NCBI GenBank assembly: GCA_964036155.1
Contig: OZ038422.1
Location: forward strand, 84,839,201 to 84,903,200
Length of the DNA: 64,000 nt
Direction: 5' to 3'
From: Diploscapter coronatus
Taxonomy: Eukaryota; Nematoda; Chromadorea; Rhabditida; Rhabditidae
Below the pieces are notes generated by a model, which saw nothing but the letters and a program-made list of their open reading frames with translations, was not told the DNA's origin and searched no databases. How positions within the stretch are numbered: position 1 is the stretch's first letter; each line of letters begins with the position of its first letter. The position numbers were made by a program, and so were the translations under genes. Below are positions 50,201 through 62,780 of this stretch, piece by piece.

Positions 50201-50872
50201 ACGTGGTAGCCGACCTGAGAGTTATTAAGTTTCATTTTTAAATAAAAGTTCTCACCTTTCTCCCAATTTCTGAATTCATCTCCTGGGCTACCCTGTGTGC
50301 TAAAGAAATTGCGGCCACTCTCCTTGGCTGACTGACCGCGATCATTTTCCCCCCATCAGTCAGGCCTATTTGTTGGCAGATCTGAAAAAAGCAAAAAATT
50401 TTGAATTTTTTTCACGATTCCCCTGGAATTTTGGGAAGCTACATAAATTAATCTCTTAAAAATTAGTTAATACGATACTACTTCTTAAATTAAAAATGCA
50501 CCCTTTTTTTTTATTAATTTTCCAATTTTTAAAATTATTTTTTTACTTTTCAAATTTCAAACCTGCGGAATCTGAGTACTTTTCCCGGATCCGGTCTCAG
50601 CAATGATCACGTTCACCGGGTTTTCCATCAGCAGGTCTTTAATGCCCAGGCGTACATCGTCGATTGGCAGATAGGGCCTTTTGAACTGCAAAATTTTTAG
50701 TTTAAAAAATAGGGATTAATTAATTTAGAAAGTCATTTTTGGAAGATAGTTTGAAAAAAAGTAATAATGAAATTCCAACCTCCTCCTTGTTCTCCTCCCG
50801 TTTCCTTTTGTTGCTGCTATTTTTCTGGTCCGAGCAATTCTCTGCATCGCCGCCCATCGCCGGGTCCTTCAT
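47254..50872 (-). CDS. DHX33: DEAH-box RNA helicase, DHX33-like
   Basis: 19 exons, 680 aa: 50780-50872, 50563-50685, 50256-50381, 50110-50214, 49807-49873, 49572-49726, 49385-49453, 49181-49294, 48936-49108, 48740-48853, 48581-48656, 48425-48529, 48197-48353, 48033-48105, 47899-47989, 47723-47856, 47543-47666, 47415-47473, 47254-47338. Helicase motifs in order: AETGSGKST (I), QPRRVAA (Ia), LTDGMLLRE (Ib), IIDEAHERS (II, DEAH), MSATL (III), [10 protein letters not shown] (IV), [12 protein letters not shown] (V), KQRAGRAGR (VI). The HA2/OB part ([35 protein letters not shown]) and an ending near the family length (707 aa in human) favour DHX33 over DHX8/15/16, which are longer. DHX33 works in ribosomal RNA synthesis and translation initiation in mammals. 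A Lys/Arg/Glu leader may be a nuclear signal. Confidence 0.9.
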
Positions 50873-51227
50873 TCCAAAGATACTGAAACTTCGAACAATT
50901 GGAAAAAATCGCCAAAGGTTTAAAGAAAAATCGAAGACTCATCAAGCTCGGTTCAAACGCATCCTGCGTTTACCCTTCCAAAGAACGTTGGTCGAAAAAC
51001 CCTTTTTCATTTCGCACACTGGCCCAAAATCTCTTATTCCCCCTTCCTTTTTAAATGTTATTTTCCTAGAAATCTCATTTTATCCTTATCACTTTAAAAT
51101 TATAGCTTATCACTAATAATCGCTGGATATCGAAATTCCGCGAATTCTATTCGTTTTACTCCAACTTTTTCCTGGGATTTATTTTTAAAGATTTGAAATT
51201 TTCAGGTAAATCCGCCAACCACCAAGA
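50873..51227. promoter_or_regulatory. Divergent promoter region DHX33 / rpl-30
   Basis: 355 bp separate the two divergent start codons. Both sides show splice-acceptor-like sequence near the ATG (AGTTTCAG for DHX33, AATTTTCAG at 51197-51205 for rpl-30). No specific transcription-factor site can be claimed. Confidence 0.5.
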
Positions 51228-52412
51228 ATGGCTCCATCGACCGCTGCCAACACTGCCTCTGCAACCGCCAAGAAGGCGACGGTGCGTTCTTCCGAAAACA
51301 TGAAAATAAACAGATGGGAAATTTCGAACTGCGGTTAACTGCATGAAACGAAATAGTGCACATTTCCGAGAAACGGAAAGGACGTGCCCTTTTTCTTTCA
51401 AAACTACACTCGTTTCATGCGATTAACTGCGGTTCAAATTTTTCCAAGTCTGAGAATAACTTGTTCCTCTGGAGTTGTGTGATTTCAACTAATTTTATTT
51501 TTATTTTGAATTGAAAAATTGTAATAATCAGGCTGAGATGAATCCACGGTGATTCGGAGTCTGACGCACAAAAAATTCGATTTTTTTTTTCAAACCACAA
51601 AATCAACTGAGAAGGAGGAACCCCCTTTTAAGCAGTTGAAAAGAAAATGTTCAGTTTGGTGCGCTCGACTCCGAATTTTCTGGGGATTAGTTCCAAGTAT
51701 GAAAAACAAAAACCGACCTATGATAAAGTATACAGCCGAAACCCGGCTAGGGTACTTTATCTGGGGTCGGAATTTGAAACTTTCGGGAGTAGAATCGACG
51801 ACATGTGTTTTCAGCTGAAGAAGAGCGCTGACAACATCAACTCGCGTCTGTCCATGGTGATGAAAACGGGCAAATTCGTGCTCGGCTACAAGCAGACCCT
51901 CAAAGTGCTCAGGTACAAGCGACAAAATTGTCGAAGTGGTCCCGGACTTAAAAATTTTTATTTTCAGAAGTGGCAAGGCCAAACTCGTCATCCTCGCCAG
52001 CAACACGCCTCCTCTCAGGTAAAAATTAAAAAGATCTCTAAGATTTGATAGGAAGCGCCCTTTAAAAATCAAGGAACCCCCGATGCGATGATCCAAGTTT
52101 TCTATAGAAATATTCTCTAGATTCGAGTTCTTAGATCAAATTTTTAAATATCTTTGAGAAATGTCATTCGAACTTTCCGACTTCAAAAATTGCATCTCTG
52201 GACGCCTTAAAAATGTTGAAAATTGAACAAATTTCAGAAAATCTGAGATCGAGTACTACGCGATGCTGTCGAAGACGGGCGTGCACCACTACAACGGCTC
52301 GAACATCGACCTGGGCACCGCATGCGGAAAGCTCTTCCGCGTCTGCACGCTGTCCGTCACCGACCCGGGAGACTCCGACATCATCCGATCCATGCCTACC
52401 GAGTCCGCTTAA
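51228..52412 (+). CDS. rpl-30: Large-subunit ribosomal protein eL30
   Basis: Four exons (51228-51281, 51815-51912, 51968-52018, 52238-52412), 125 aa, exact phase. After an Ala/Thr/Lys leader the conserved eL30 sequence follows: [89 protein letters not shown]30e-fold RNA-binding protein of the 60S subunit. Strong bias to C/G third positions fits high expression. Intron 1 is long for the gene and carries a fold-back element (51322-51438). Poly(A) signal at 52721-52726; just after the stop there is a C13 run and a T-run. Confidence 0.98.
51322..51438. repeat. Fold-back element, family E (copy 2)
   Basis: TTCGAACTGCGGTTAACTGC on the left, complement (GCGATTAACTGCGGTTCAAA) on the right; inner CATGAAACG/CGTTTCATG. 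Contains CGAAATAGTG (51349-51358). Confidence 0.8.
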
Positions 52413-53206
52413 AGGAGGCTCATAAACCACCCCCCCCCCCCCCAATTCTATGGAGCCTTTTTTTTTTTTTGAAGATTCTCCTCGACCTCTATGCGAAATC
52501 TTTGAAAACCCTGAATTCTAGGATTTTTAAAGGTTCCTCTAAACCCTTTTCCCAGTTTTGAAAAGTGATGTCAACTCCTGGAAATATATTTTTTGAAAGG
52601 GAGAAAATTGATAGATATTTTATCTATCGATTTTTGAGATCATTTGATTTTGACGTCACTTTCCAAAAAAAATCCTTCTTGTTGATTTTTCTCATTGGTT
52701 TTCCTGATTTTTGATAAATCAATAAAGTTTTTGTTACACTCGACATTTTTCATTTGAGATTCAAATGTCTGATGACAATGCGAAAACTTATCTTTGAATC
52801 AGATCAAAATACAAGAAACGTGAGAAAGGACGATATACGTGTTGCACTTATCTAGTCTGGGTTTGAAAATTCGTGAACCTTGTGATTTCAGTATCCCCCC
52901 GTTTTCTCAGAAATTTTCGTTTTTTTTGAGCTTCTCTACGCCCTCGTGCCCTGAAACATCGTGTCAATCACCCAAAAAGGCAAAACCTAACTCGCTATCC
53001 ACTACACCAGTTAACGCGAAAGTAGGCGCGCACTTCCTAGCACTATACGCTTGTGCCAGCGTAAGCTAAATATCGTTGATAACGAAGAGATTCTGGGAAG
53101 TTCGAAAAGTTGTAATTTATGGGAAAATGGGCATCGAAATTTGGCACATTTTATCAAATTTGTCAAACATTAGAAATTCAGTTCGGGCGATTTTCCGAGA
53201 AAAGCG
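52413..53206. other. Spacer between rpl-30 and uridine-cytidine kinase
   Basis: Holds the rpl-30 3' UTR (with a C13/T11 tract at 52429-52472) and the upstream region of the kinase gene, with a splice-acceptor-like AATTCAG about 27 bp before its ATG. No other gene seen. Confidence 0.5.
52721..52726 (+). terminator. Poly(A) signal of rpl-30
   Basis: AATAAA followed by a TTTTTGTT stretch, 309 bp after the stop codon. Confidence 0.6.
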
Positions 53207-54478
53207 ATGCAGAAGCGCGTCCGTCTTCCGTTTTTCATTGGCGTGGCCGGGGGAACCGCTTCTGGAAAGGTACGACTTTAACCAACGTCATTCGCTTAAA
53301 ACACGGCCTTGTAAAACCCTCATTTTTGAAGAATACGGTACTTTCAGTCTCTCGTCACCAAGAAAATCATCGACCGGCTTGAAACGACTGCGGGAAAACG
53401 GAAGCAGGTAGGAATTTAAACGGGGATATATGAAATCTCAAGATATTGAAGTCAGAACATATCAAATTTCAGGTGATCTCGATTCATTTGGACTCCTTCT
53501 ACAAGGAACTGAATGAGGAGAACCTCAGAAAGGCCGAGGCTGGAGAGTACGATTTTGATCATCCAGGTCGGATTTGAGATGATATACGAAATCCCTTTAT
53601 CTATTGATTTATGAAATCCCGTTTTAGAGGCCTTCGACTTCGATTATTTGATCGAAACTTTGGAAAAGCTGGACGCAGGTCACTCGGTGCAAATTCCAAA
53701 GTACGACCCGGGACTTTATGCTCGGTAAGAAAATGAAAAAAATTAAAAGCCGATTTTTTTAAAGTTCACCGTCTTTTCCTTCTTTATCAACTACTTTAGA
53801 ATAGAAAGGAAAAAAGCGAAAAAAGATTAAAAATAAAAAAATATTTTAGATCCGGCTTTATCACGATCCAGCCTGCCGATGTGATCATCGTCGAGGGGAT
53901 TCTGGTGTTTTACGACGACCGCATTCGCGACAAATTCGGCATGAAGCTGTTCGTTGACACGGACGCCGACATCAGATTGGCGAGGAGGGGTGATTGTTTT
54001 TCTGAAATTTTTTAAATTGCATTTTTTATTTTTACTCTTTCAATTGTTTTTGAACTTGGATTTATAGTCCGCAGAGACGTGGGTCAACACAATCGTCCCC
54101 TTTCTCTCGTGCTCCAGCAATACACAAGAAATGTAGGATTATTTGTATTTAAAAATGTTTAAATAAAGTAAAATTTTAAAAATATATATAAACAATTCAG
54201 GTGAAACCCGCCTTTGAGGAATTCTGCCAGCCCACGAAAAAGTGGGCCGACGTGATTATCCCGCGAGGGGGCGAAAATGACGTCGCCATCGATTTGCTCG
54301 TTCAGCATATACAGGTTTTTCTTTAATTTTATACAATTTGAAAATGTTTTTTTAATTCCAGGATCTCCTCCGAACGCCCAGAGGCAGCCCTGATCTTGAG
54401 CAGGAGCTCGCCCGGGGAGCCTCTCTCGAGGATACCATCGAGTCTGCGAAAGTCGCCCAGGCCGGACGTCCGCATTAA
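53207..54478 (+). CDS. Uridine-cytidine kinase
   Basis: Eight exons (53207-53269, 53348-53407, 53473-53566, 53628-53724, 53850-53989, 54068-54132, 54201-54314, 54362-54478), 249 aa, exact phase. Phosphorylates uridine and cytidine to UMP/CMP (pyrimidine salvage), cytosolic. Features: P-loop [11 protein letters not shown] (residues 12-22), the DSFYKEL substrate loop, [34 protein letters not shown] (Walker B-like), [15 protein letters not shown] (lid region), [19 protein letters not shown], and a C-terminal helix QHIQDLL. Length and lack of a C-terminal UPRT domain place it with UCK1/UCK2 rather than UCKL1; the two cannot be separated from sequence alone. An Arg-Arg-x-Arg-Arg-Asp motif ([12 protein letters not shown]) marks the ATP-lid. 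Confidence 0.95.
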
Positions 54479-55222
54479 CCGTGCCACTATTTTACGTATA
54501 TAAGCCGCTACCCCATTTTTTCTTCTAGGGCCACGCCCTCTTTTTTTTATACAGTTATCTCTTTTTCCGATTTTGTTTCTCTAAATTACACCCCCATTTA
54601 GTCTGGTTTTGAAAAAATGACTTTCCAATTACTGATATAAAAGTTCTGGGTTTTAGCATAACTTACATTTGAACAAGGTAGACGGAATTCGTGTTAAATA
54701 ATTCTGTGAAATTCGAAGGTTTGCAATGATGATGATGCAATTTTCTCTTGTGGTATTTCGCAATTGCCATGACTAAAGTATATCCTTTACTTTTGTACTT
54801 TTCTTTCCTATTCAAATCGTTTCTGGTTCTTTCTTTATTTCGCGACGGGGATTTGTTTCTTTCTCAACACTTTAGTAGTAATCTATTTATTTCGTTGTTG
54901 ATTTTGCCATTTTTCTCTGAATTCCCAAAACTCGGACTCGCAAATCGACCACCCGCAGAAAAAGTGATCTTTTCGAGAGCAAAAGAAGATATGATCTTTT
55001 TTTCTTTCTCGACATGACACGCTATTTTATGCGGGTTTTTGCGGGTCTGAGTTTTGAAAAATCTGGTTTTTCTATCTAACTTTGGATTTTTACTTACGAT
55101 ACAATATATTTGGAATAAAGTATGTAAAAATTGAAAAATTATATTTTTCTGCGAAGAATTGGTGTATTTCCGGATTTCGATATTCTGAAATTTGTTTAAA
55201 AATAAACCAATTTTTTCAGAAA
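54479..55222. other. Spacer between uridine-cytidine kinase and ALR
   Basis: Kinase 3' UTR plus ALR upstream region with a family C fold-back element (54924-55057). ATTTTTTCAG ends three bases before the ALR start codon. No exon found. Confidence 0.5.
54924..55057. repeat. Fold-back element, family C (copy 3)
   Basis: CCAAAACTCGGACTCGCA against TGCGGGTCTGAGTTTTG; interior CTTTTCGAGAGCAAAAGAAG as in the copies inside ATP-citrate lyase. Confidence 0.75.
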
Positions 55223-56462
55223 ATGGAAATTCGCACCGAGGACGGTCGGCCGTGCAGGGCATGCGTGTCGGTGGGTGACATGCTGAAAAAAGGCAGGGAG
55301 ATGGCGGAAAAATTCAAAAAGGGTCATTTCTTTAAACTAACTTATAGCTTTTTAAAAAAATTCTAATTTTTGGAAAATCCAAAATTTGTAAAAATTGAAA
55401 AATTTAGGGGAACCCTCCACAAGTACGACGACTCACAAAGACTGTCCAGCGGACAAAGATGAATTGGGTATTATTTTATTTTAAAGATAAACTTTTAAAA
55501 TATAAAATATATTGAAAAATAAAATAATATTTTAAAAATTAGTAAACATAAAAATAAAAATCCAGGCCGGGCCACCTGGAAACTGCTCCACTCGATGTCG
55601 GTCTACTATCCGGACCAGCCTTCTGAAGAGCAGAAACAAAAAGCCACCGCTTTCATGACGAGTCTGTCTGAGGTAGAATTCTAAAATTAAAAAAGGATAT
55701 CTCAAATTTCATATGCCTTAGATTTGTAAAATCCTAGTTTTGTGTATTTTTATGGCTGCGAGCACTTTGTTCCCACGAGTGAGCACTTTGTTACCAAAGA
55801 AAATAATGAGCACATTGTTACCAAGAGTGAGTACTTTGTTCCCAAAGAGTAGAATAAAGTGAGCACTTTGTTACCAAGAGTGAGCACTTTGTTACCAAAC
55901 GCTATTTCTCCCCTTTTTTCTTCTTATCCTACACTATTTCTGCTTTGGGAACAAAGTGCTCACTTGTGGTAACAAAGTGCTCACTCTTGGTAACAAAGTG
56001 CTCACTCGTGGGAACAAAGTGCTCGCAGCCATTTTTATCAAGACTTTGCTCAAAACTAATCATTTTTACAAAAAAAATAATATTTTAGTTGTACCCGTGC
56101 GACTTCTGTGCGAAGGATCTGCGAAAAGACCTGAAAGAGGAGCCGCCGAAAGTGCAAAGCCGGCAAGAATTCTCTCAGTGGATGTGTAGGCTGCATAACA
56201 AGGTCGGGAAATTTTTGAAAATAGAAAGAATACTTTATTACTCCACTTATTGTACTATTCACCACTTTTTATCTTCCTCATACTATTTTCAAAAGTGAAT
56301 AGCAAAGGGAGCGAGGGTGAATAATGCAAAATACAAAAGTCAATTTTAAATAGTAAGCACAATTTTTAGGTTAACGAAAAAATGGGCAAGCCTTTATTCG
56401 ACTGCTCGAAAGTTTTTGAACGTTGGCGTGACGGCTGGAAAGACGGGTCCTGCGATTATTAA
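55223..56462 (+). CDS. GFER: FAD-linked sulfhydryl oxidase Erv1/ALR
   Basis: Five exons (55223-55322, 55408-55467, 55566-55672, 56089-56202, 56370-56462), 157 aa, exact phase. N-terminal PCRAC motif, then [30 protein letters not shown], the redox centre [14 protein letters not shown] (CxxC next to FAD), [19 protein letters not shown] and [20 protein letters not shown], the full ALR/Erv1 signature. The enzyme reoxidises Mia40 in the mitochondrial intermembrane space and passes electrons to cytochrome c or oxygen; the N-terminal CxxC is the shuttle pair in the human long form. Intron 3 carries the tandem/inverted repeat element at 55752-56032. It converges on the PDI P5 gene. TTTTTTCAG just before the ATG suggests trans-splicing. 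Confidence 0.95.
55752..56032. mobile_element. 281-bp fold-back element with tandem 21-bp units in both arms
   Basis: The outer 46 bp of both ends are exact complements, starting ATGGCTGCGAGCACTTTGTT. Inside, the unit GAGCACTTTGTTACCA (and a TTCCCA variant) repeats six times in the left arm and four times in the right arm in opposite orientation, around a loop of about 40 bp containing CACTATTTC (55932-55940). No ORF. Confidence 0.9.
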
Positions 56463-56502
56463 CTTTCAAAATAGGTCAAATTGGACAATTTTATTTTTAA
56501 AT

Positions 56503-56508
56503 AATAAA
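56503..56508 (+). terminator. Poly(A) signal of ALR
   Basis: AATAAA 41 bp after the ALR stop codon. The minus-strand AATAAA for PDI P5 is only 17 bp further on. Confidence 0.6.
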
Positions 56509-56524
56509 ATTACAAAAAATCATC

Positions 56525-56530
56525 TTTATT
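56525..56530 (-). terminator. Poly(A) signal of PDI P5
   Basis: Minus-strand AATAAA (plus TTTATT), close to the ALR signal, so the two convergent transcripts probably overlap by a few tens of bases. Confidence 0.5.
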
Positions 56531-56916
56531 GCATCTAAATGATAAAGAAAAGCAATAATCACATTCGCAAAAATTTCGTCGCTCGACCTACGAAAAACAC
56601 CAAGAAGAATCAATAAATAAGGCACGAAAAATCCTAGAAATTAGCATAAATAGAAAGGATAAAAACGACGAAATGTGAACCCGGAAGCTTAGAGAGAGAG
56701 AGAACAAGTTGCATCGATTTGATAAAACGCTGATAAAATTCTTATCACTGACTAAAATTAAAGGGAATCAAGTAGAATCTCCGAGTAAGTCTTGATTTTC
56801 GAAAAGAAAACCAAGAAAACAAAGGACGATAGAAACTTTGGCGTCGGGAGATGGTAACAAGTGATTATTGTCGCGACAACGAAGGCGAAAAACGTCCGAC
56901 TTTGAAATCTGTCATC

Positions 56917-59733
56917 TTAGAGTTCGGTCTTATCGAGATCGACATCGGAGAGGTCGACATCTTCCACTTCTGAAATGGATTTGATTAATTCCAATAAAAG
57001 ACCCTGGATCTTTTATGTCTAAATATTTTCTCTAGAGGTCTTGTAAAAATAAAAGAGCCCTTTTACTAAAAGAAATTTTCCTACAAAGTTTTCTAATAAA
57101 AATGGGAGTATATTCTATTAAAATAGGAGCGTCTTCTAATAAAACGGAGGTCTCCGAATAAATAAAGGGGGCCTTGTAATAACAACTAGAGGGTCTTCCA
57201 TTTCACCTGGCAGTTTTCCGTCCTTTCCGTCCCATTTGTCCCTCTTTTCGACTTTGGGGAACTCGCCTCCCTTAATGGGAGCGGTCTGGCCTTTGCCGTA
57301 GCTCAAATCGCGCAGGAACTCGTGAATGCCGTCCTTGCCGAACGAGCCCTGAATTTCAAAAATTTATTTTTAGAATTGGATTTATTTCGAATTGCCAACC
57401 TTCAACATGGCGAACTTCATCTTTCTTGCATTCATAGCGGCCATTGCCGGGTAGCCGAAACCGCCGATGCCGAAAGCCTCCTCCAAAGCGGGCTGCTGGC
57501 CGGCCTCCACCCAGATCCAGCTGGAACGAAACATTATTTTTTAATTTTTTTTTTTGCAAATTTTAGTTTATATAATTTTTTAAAGGTTTTAAAAGATGAT
57601 AAACCCATTAGCTTCTTTTCAGAAAGAAACAAATTTTCATTCCGAATTTTGTTTTCTGAAAATAAAATATTCAAAACCCACCCCCAAAGGTTCTTCTTGA
57701 ACTTGTCGGCAAGTTCCTGAAAGTAAAATTATTATTATTTTCGAAAAATCTCGATCTTTTAAACCTAGCCCTAAAAACTCGAATATCGTATACCTGGAGC
57801 ATCTTGATGTAGTCGTTTCGGCACTTGGATTGACAGTCCAGGATGTGAGGCAGGAAGGCGAAGACGCACAGCTGCTTGTCCTTGCACGCGCCCTCCACAA
57901 CTTCTTGGGAAGCGCCTTCCAGAACTTCGGGAGGAGGCAGATTTTCTTGGACCTAAATTTTTTATTTAATAATAATAAAGGTCAGGAAGAAAATACGATT
58001 TTCTATAGCTTCTCGAATATCTTCGGTAAAAATAAATAAGAAAACGCTTAAGATTACTGCAGCTTTTCATCTAAACTTTAGGAAAAACTAGTAGTCCTAA
58101 TTTTCACCTTGCTCGTCGCCCAATTGACGATGTCCGAAGTGCTTCTACCTCCATCGTAATCCACTGCGTCGTCTGCGTCACTGCCCGGCGCGAAATACTT
58201 GATGGTCGGGAAGCCCTTGATTCCGAATTTGTTAGCGACTGTGGTGTGGACGGTCGCGTCGAGAGCACCAAGCTGAAATTTCAAAACATCAGGGAATTCA
58301 GATATTCCTTCCTTTTCAAAAAGAATTTCATACCTTTACTTTCCCCTTGAGCTCCGTGGCAGCAGCCTTCCAGTGGGGCTCGAGGTTTTTGCAGTGGCCG
58401 CACCTGAAGGATAAAAATAACCATTTCAAATTTACAAAAGTTCTCACCAGGGCGCGAAAAATTCGACCAACCACATGTCCTTGCTGTTGAGGACCAGCTG
58501 GAATTTTGATTATATCAATTCTCTAGATTTTTTAATCGAGAATATTTCAATTTTCGTGTACTTTACATTATTTTGTCAATGTTTAAATTTACTAGAATTT
58601 TCTGGAGTAACAATCTAAAATTTCTAACGATTTCCTATTGTAATTTGTAAACCGCTCTAGAACTTCGAAGTCTTGTTGCGGAACACACACCTTCTCGAAA
58701 TTGGCATCGGTGAGTTCGACGACGTCTTTGTCGGATCCAGCCTTTCCAGACCCGGATCCGGAACCTCCGGAACCCGAAGATGAGCTCTTGCCACCGAGAC
58801 GAGCCTGGACTGCCTTCTTGGCTTCCGCCAGAACCTGGTCGGTCATGGCCTGAGCGGTACGGGCGCCTAAATTTGAATTTTAACTTAATTTATTTTCATC
58901 ATTTTCTTACTTTCTTAAAGAGTTAAATCAATTCTCTTTTCTCTCTCTCACTCCCTCCTTAACCTATTGTTTACTCAAGCCAAGACACTGACCGATACGA
59001 GTAGTAGGTTTATTTGGGTAAATTGATTGATTTGGGTAAACTTAAAGAAAAAGAAAGAAAGGGATGATTTTGGGAACTGTTGATAAAATGGCAAAATTAT
59101 TTGATAAGAATCGATAAAGTTGATAAAATCTTGGATAAACTGATAAAAAACAATTTTACCATTGTAGTCTGCGGGTTTTTGCTTGTCGGCTCCGAAGATT
59201 TTGATGGTGGGGAAGCCTCTGACATTATAAGGCTGGCCGACAGACTGGTGGGCCGTCATATCAACCGAGCCCACCTAAAAATGGATATATCAAATCTGAG
59301 GGTACGTGAAATTCCTTTTAAATGGAGGATATATGAAATTCCTACCTTAGCAATTCCCTTCAGTGCGGTGGCCGCCTTTTTGTATTCAGGAACGAGGTTC
59401 TTGCAATGGCCGCACCTGAAAATATCCATTTTAAAGAATTAAATTTTCAAATTTCCTACCATGGAGCGAAGAATTCCACAATCCAAATGTCGTCGCTGTT
59501 GATGACGAGATTCTTGAAGTTTTGCTCCGTCAACTCGACGACGTCATCTTTCTTCGAATAGAGGGCGCTTGAAAGAGTCGTTCCTGAAATTTTTGCAATT
59601 TTTTAAAATTTGATACAAATTTTCATTTTTAGAAATGTTCTATTTTTCTAAATTTTTATTATTCATCTCTTTAGATTTCTCGTAATTTTTAAATTTTACC
59701 TGCTACCAACAGGAATAACAGCTTGACGTACAT
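56917..59733 (-). CDS. PDIA6: Protein disulfide isomerase P5 (PDIA6-type)
   Basis: 13 exons, 437 aa, exact phase: 59700-59733, 59460-59583, 59346-59415, 59160-59274, 58691-58866, 58448-58497, 58334-58403, 58108-58272, 57794-57952, 57682-57716, 57400-57520, 57207-57348, 56917-56969. ER-lumen oxidoreductase. Residues 1-17 or so are a signal peptide ([18 protein letters not shown]). Two thioredoxin domains with FFAPWCGHCKNL active sites (near residues 50 and 185), each with the cis-Pro GFPTIK segment; they are separated by a Ser/Gly linker. A C-terminal P5 domain has [12 protein letters not shown] and [20 protein letters not shown], then an acidic tail ending KTEL, a variant ER-retention signal. 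Same length and domain order as nematode and mammalian P5. AATTTCAG 22 bp upstream of the ATG. Confidence 0.96.
56990..57200. repeat. Degenerate tandem repeat filling the last intron of PDI P5
   Basis: About eight units of 20-28 nt with the pattern TTCTAATAAAANGGAGNTC follow one another (clear between 57095 and 57195). They occupy most of the 237-bp intron. Confidence 0.6.
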
Positions 59734-60343
59734 AGTTGTTCGCTCGGTTCGACCACTGAAATTTTAAAAATTAGAAAAAAATCGGTAATCGAATAAAAAC
59801 GCCGTGATTTACGAAAGTTATGGGTGTAATTTTGTCGGAAAAGGGATGATTTGAGCTTATGCTACGTCACAAATCATCAACAGTCCTCGCAAAATTTTGT
59901 GCGCTGGCTCTATTTTCGCCCTATTCGAATACGAGACCCCACCCCTCTTCAAGGTCTTCGCAAACCAACAGAGTGTGGTCTTTTTTGATTGGCCATACAA
60001 GCCCCGCCCCTTTTCGTTCAAACCGCGCGCACTTTGCAGAGTCTCCGCCCCCTCTGAATGGAAAAGCGACTAGCCTAAAATCGTTGCCCATTTTATTTTC
60101 TTCTTTTCTTCAATCGCGTTAATTATCCTAATTATCTGTCTGGATAATTGGGATAGTTATCTACTCATTTATTGGAGCTATTTTCATCGTTTTCATCCCA
60201 TTGATTTCTCGAATTTTTGTCCTGAAAACTGAATTTCATTCGCTTCAATTTGTATTCCTTCGTGTTAATCGACTAATTGTCCCCAATTATCTAGTTAATT
60301 AGGGTAATTAACTCGAGCTAATTAAGGCAATTATCGTGTGAAA
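59734..60343. promoter_or_regulatory. Divergent promoter region PDI P5 / rps-5
   Basis: 610 bp between two divergent start codons. Near rps-5 it has repeated TAATT words (60115-60330). Unlike other genes here, rps-5 has no clear splice acceptor next to its ATG. A GC-rich part lies at 59920-60060. Confidence 0.5.
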
Positions 60344-62415
<2,072 letters not shown>

Positions 62416-62780
62416 AAGGCGCAAAAAACTCTGCCTCATAACCACCAACTGCACCACTCGGCACAAACGCGAAAATGCGGTATTTCGCATATACGCATTT
62501 TTCGAGTTTCCGGCCAAAATGGTGACGTTTTTCTTTATTTTTTTCGTAAAAACTTGTTTTGTTTCCTTTTTTTGTTGGCAAAAATAAATAATTAAAAATC
62601 GTTATTAACTTTATTTAAGAACGATTCAACTATGAGAATAACAATTCATAAAGTATCTGACGAAAAATACAAGCCCATGTAAATATGAAAGAAGTTCTCT
62701 AAAGAACATTTGAAAAGTTAGCGTCAAGACGACACAAGAAAACCCAAAAAAAATGACATCCCTGGCGTTTACGATTTTAA
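62416..62780. other. Convergent 3' region of rps-5 and the Tra2-like gene
   Basis: Holds AATAAA on plus (62583-62588) and minus (62610-62615) strands, only 21 bp apart. No exon. Confidence 0.55.

Larger units (their letters stand above)
56463..56916. other. Convergent 3' region of ALR and PDI P5
   Basis: Contains both poly(A) signals at its left end; the rest is the long 3' UTR of PDI P5 (about 390 bp) with a GA run at 56692-56703. No exon. Confidence 0.55.

Noticed and set aside
51590..52096. 168-codon minus-strand ORF across rpl-30
   Set aside because: It is the antisense shadow of rpl-30 exons 2-3; the plus-strand eL30 reading is unambiguous.
52429..52472. C13 run followed by T11 after the rpl-30 stop
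   Set aside because: A homopolymer in a 3' UTR; could be partly a sequencing artefact, and no function is supported.
52950..53060. tRNA-like words (TGGTGTAGTGGATAGCG on the minus strand)
   Set aside because: No cloverleaf: I find no matching acceptor stem, anticodon arm or TpsiC arm with GGTTCGAAT-type sequence at the right distance.
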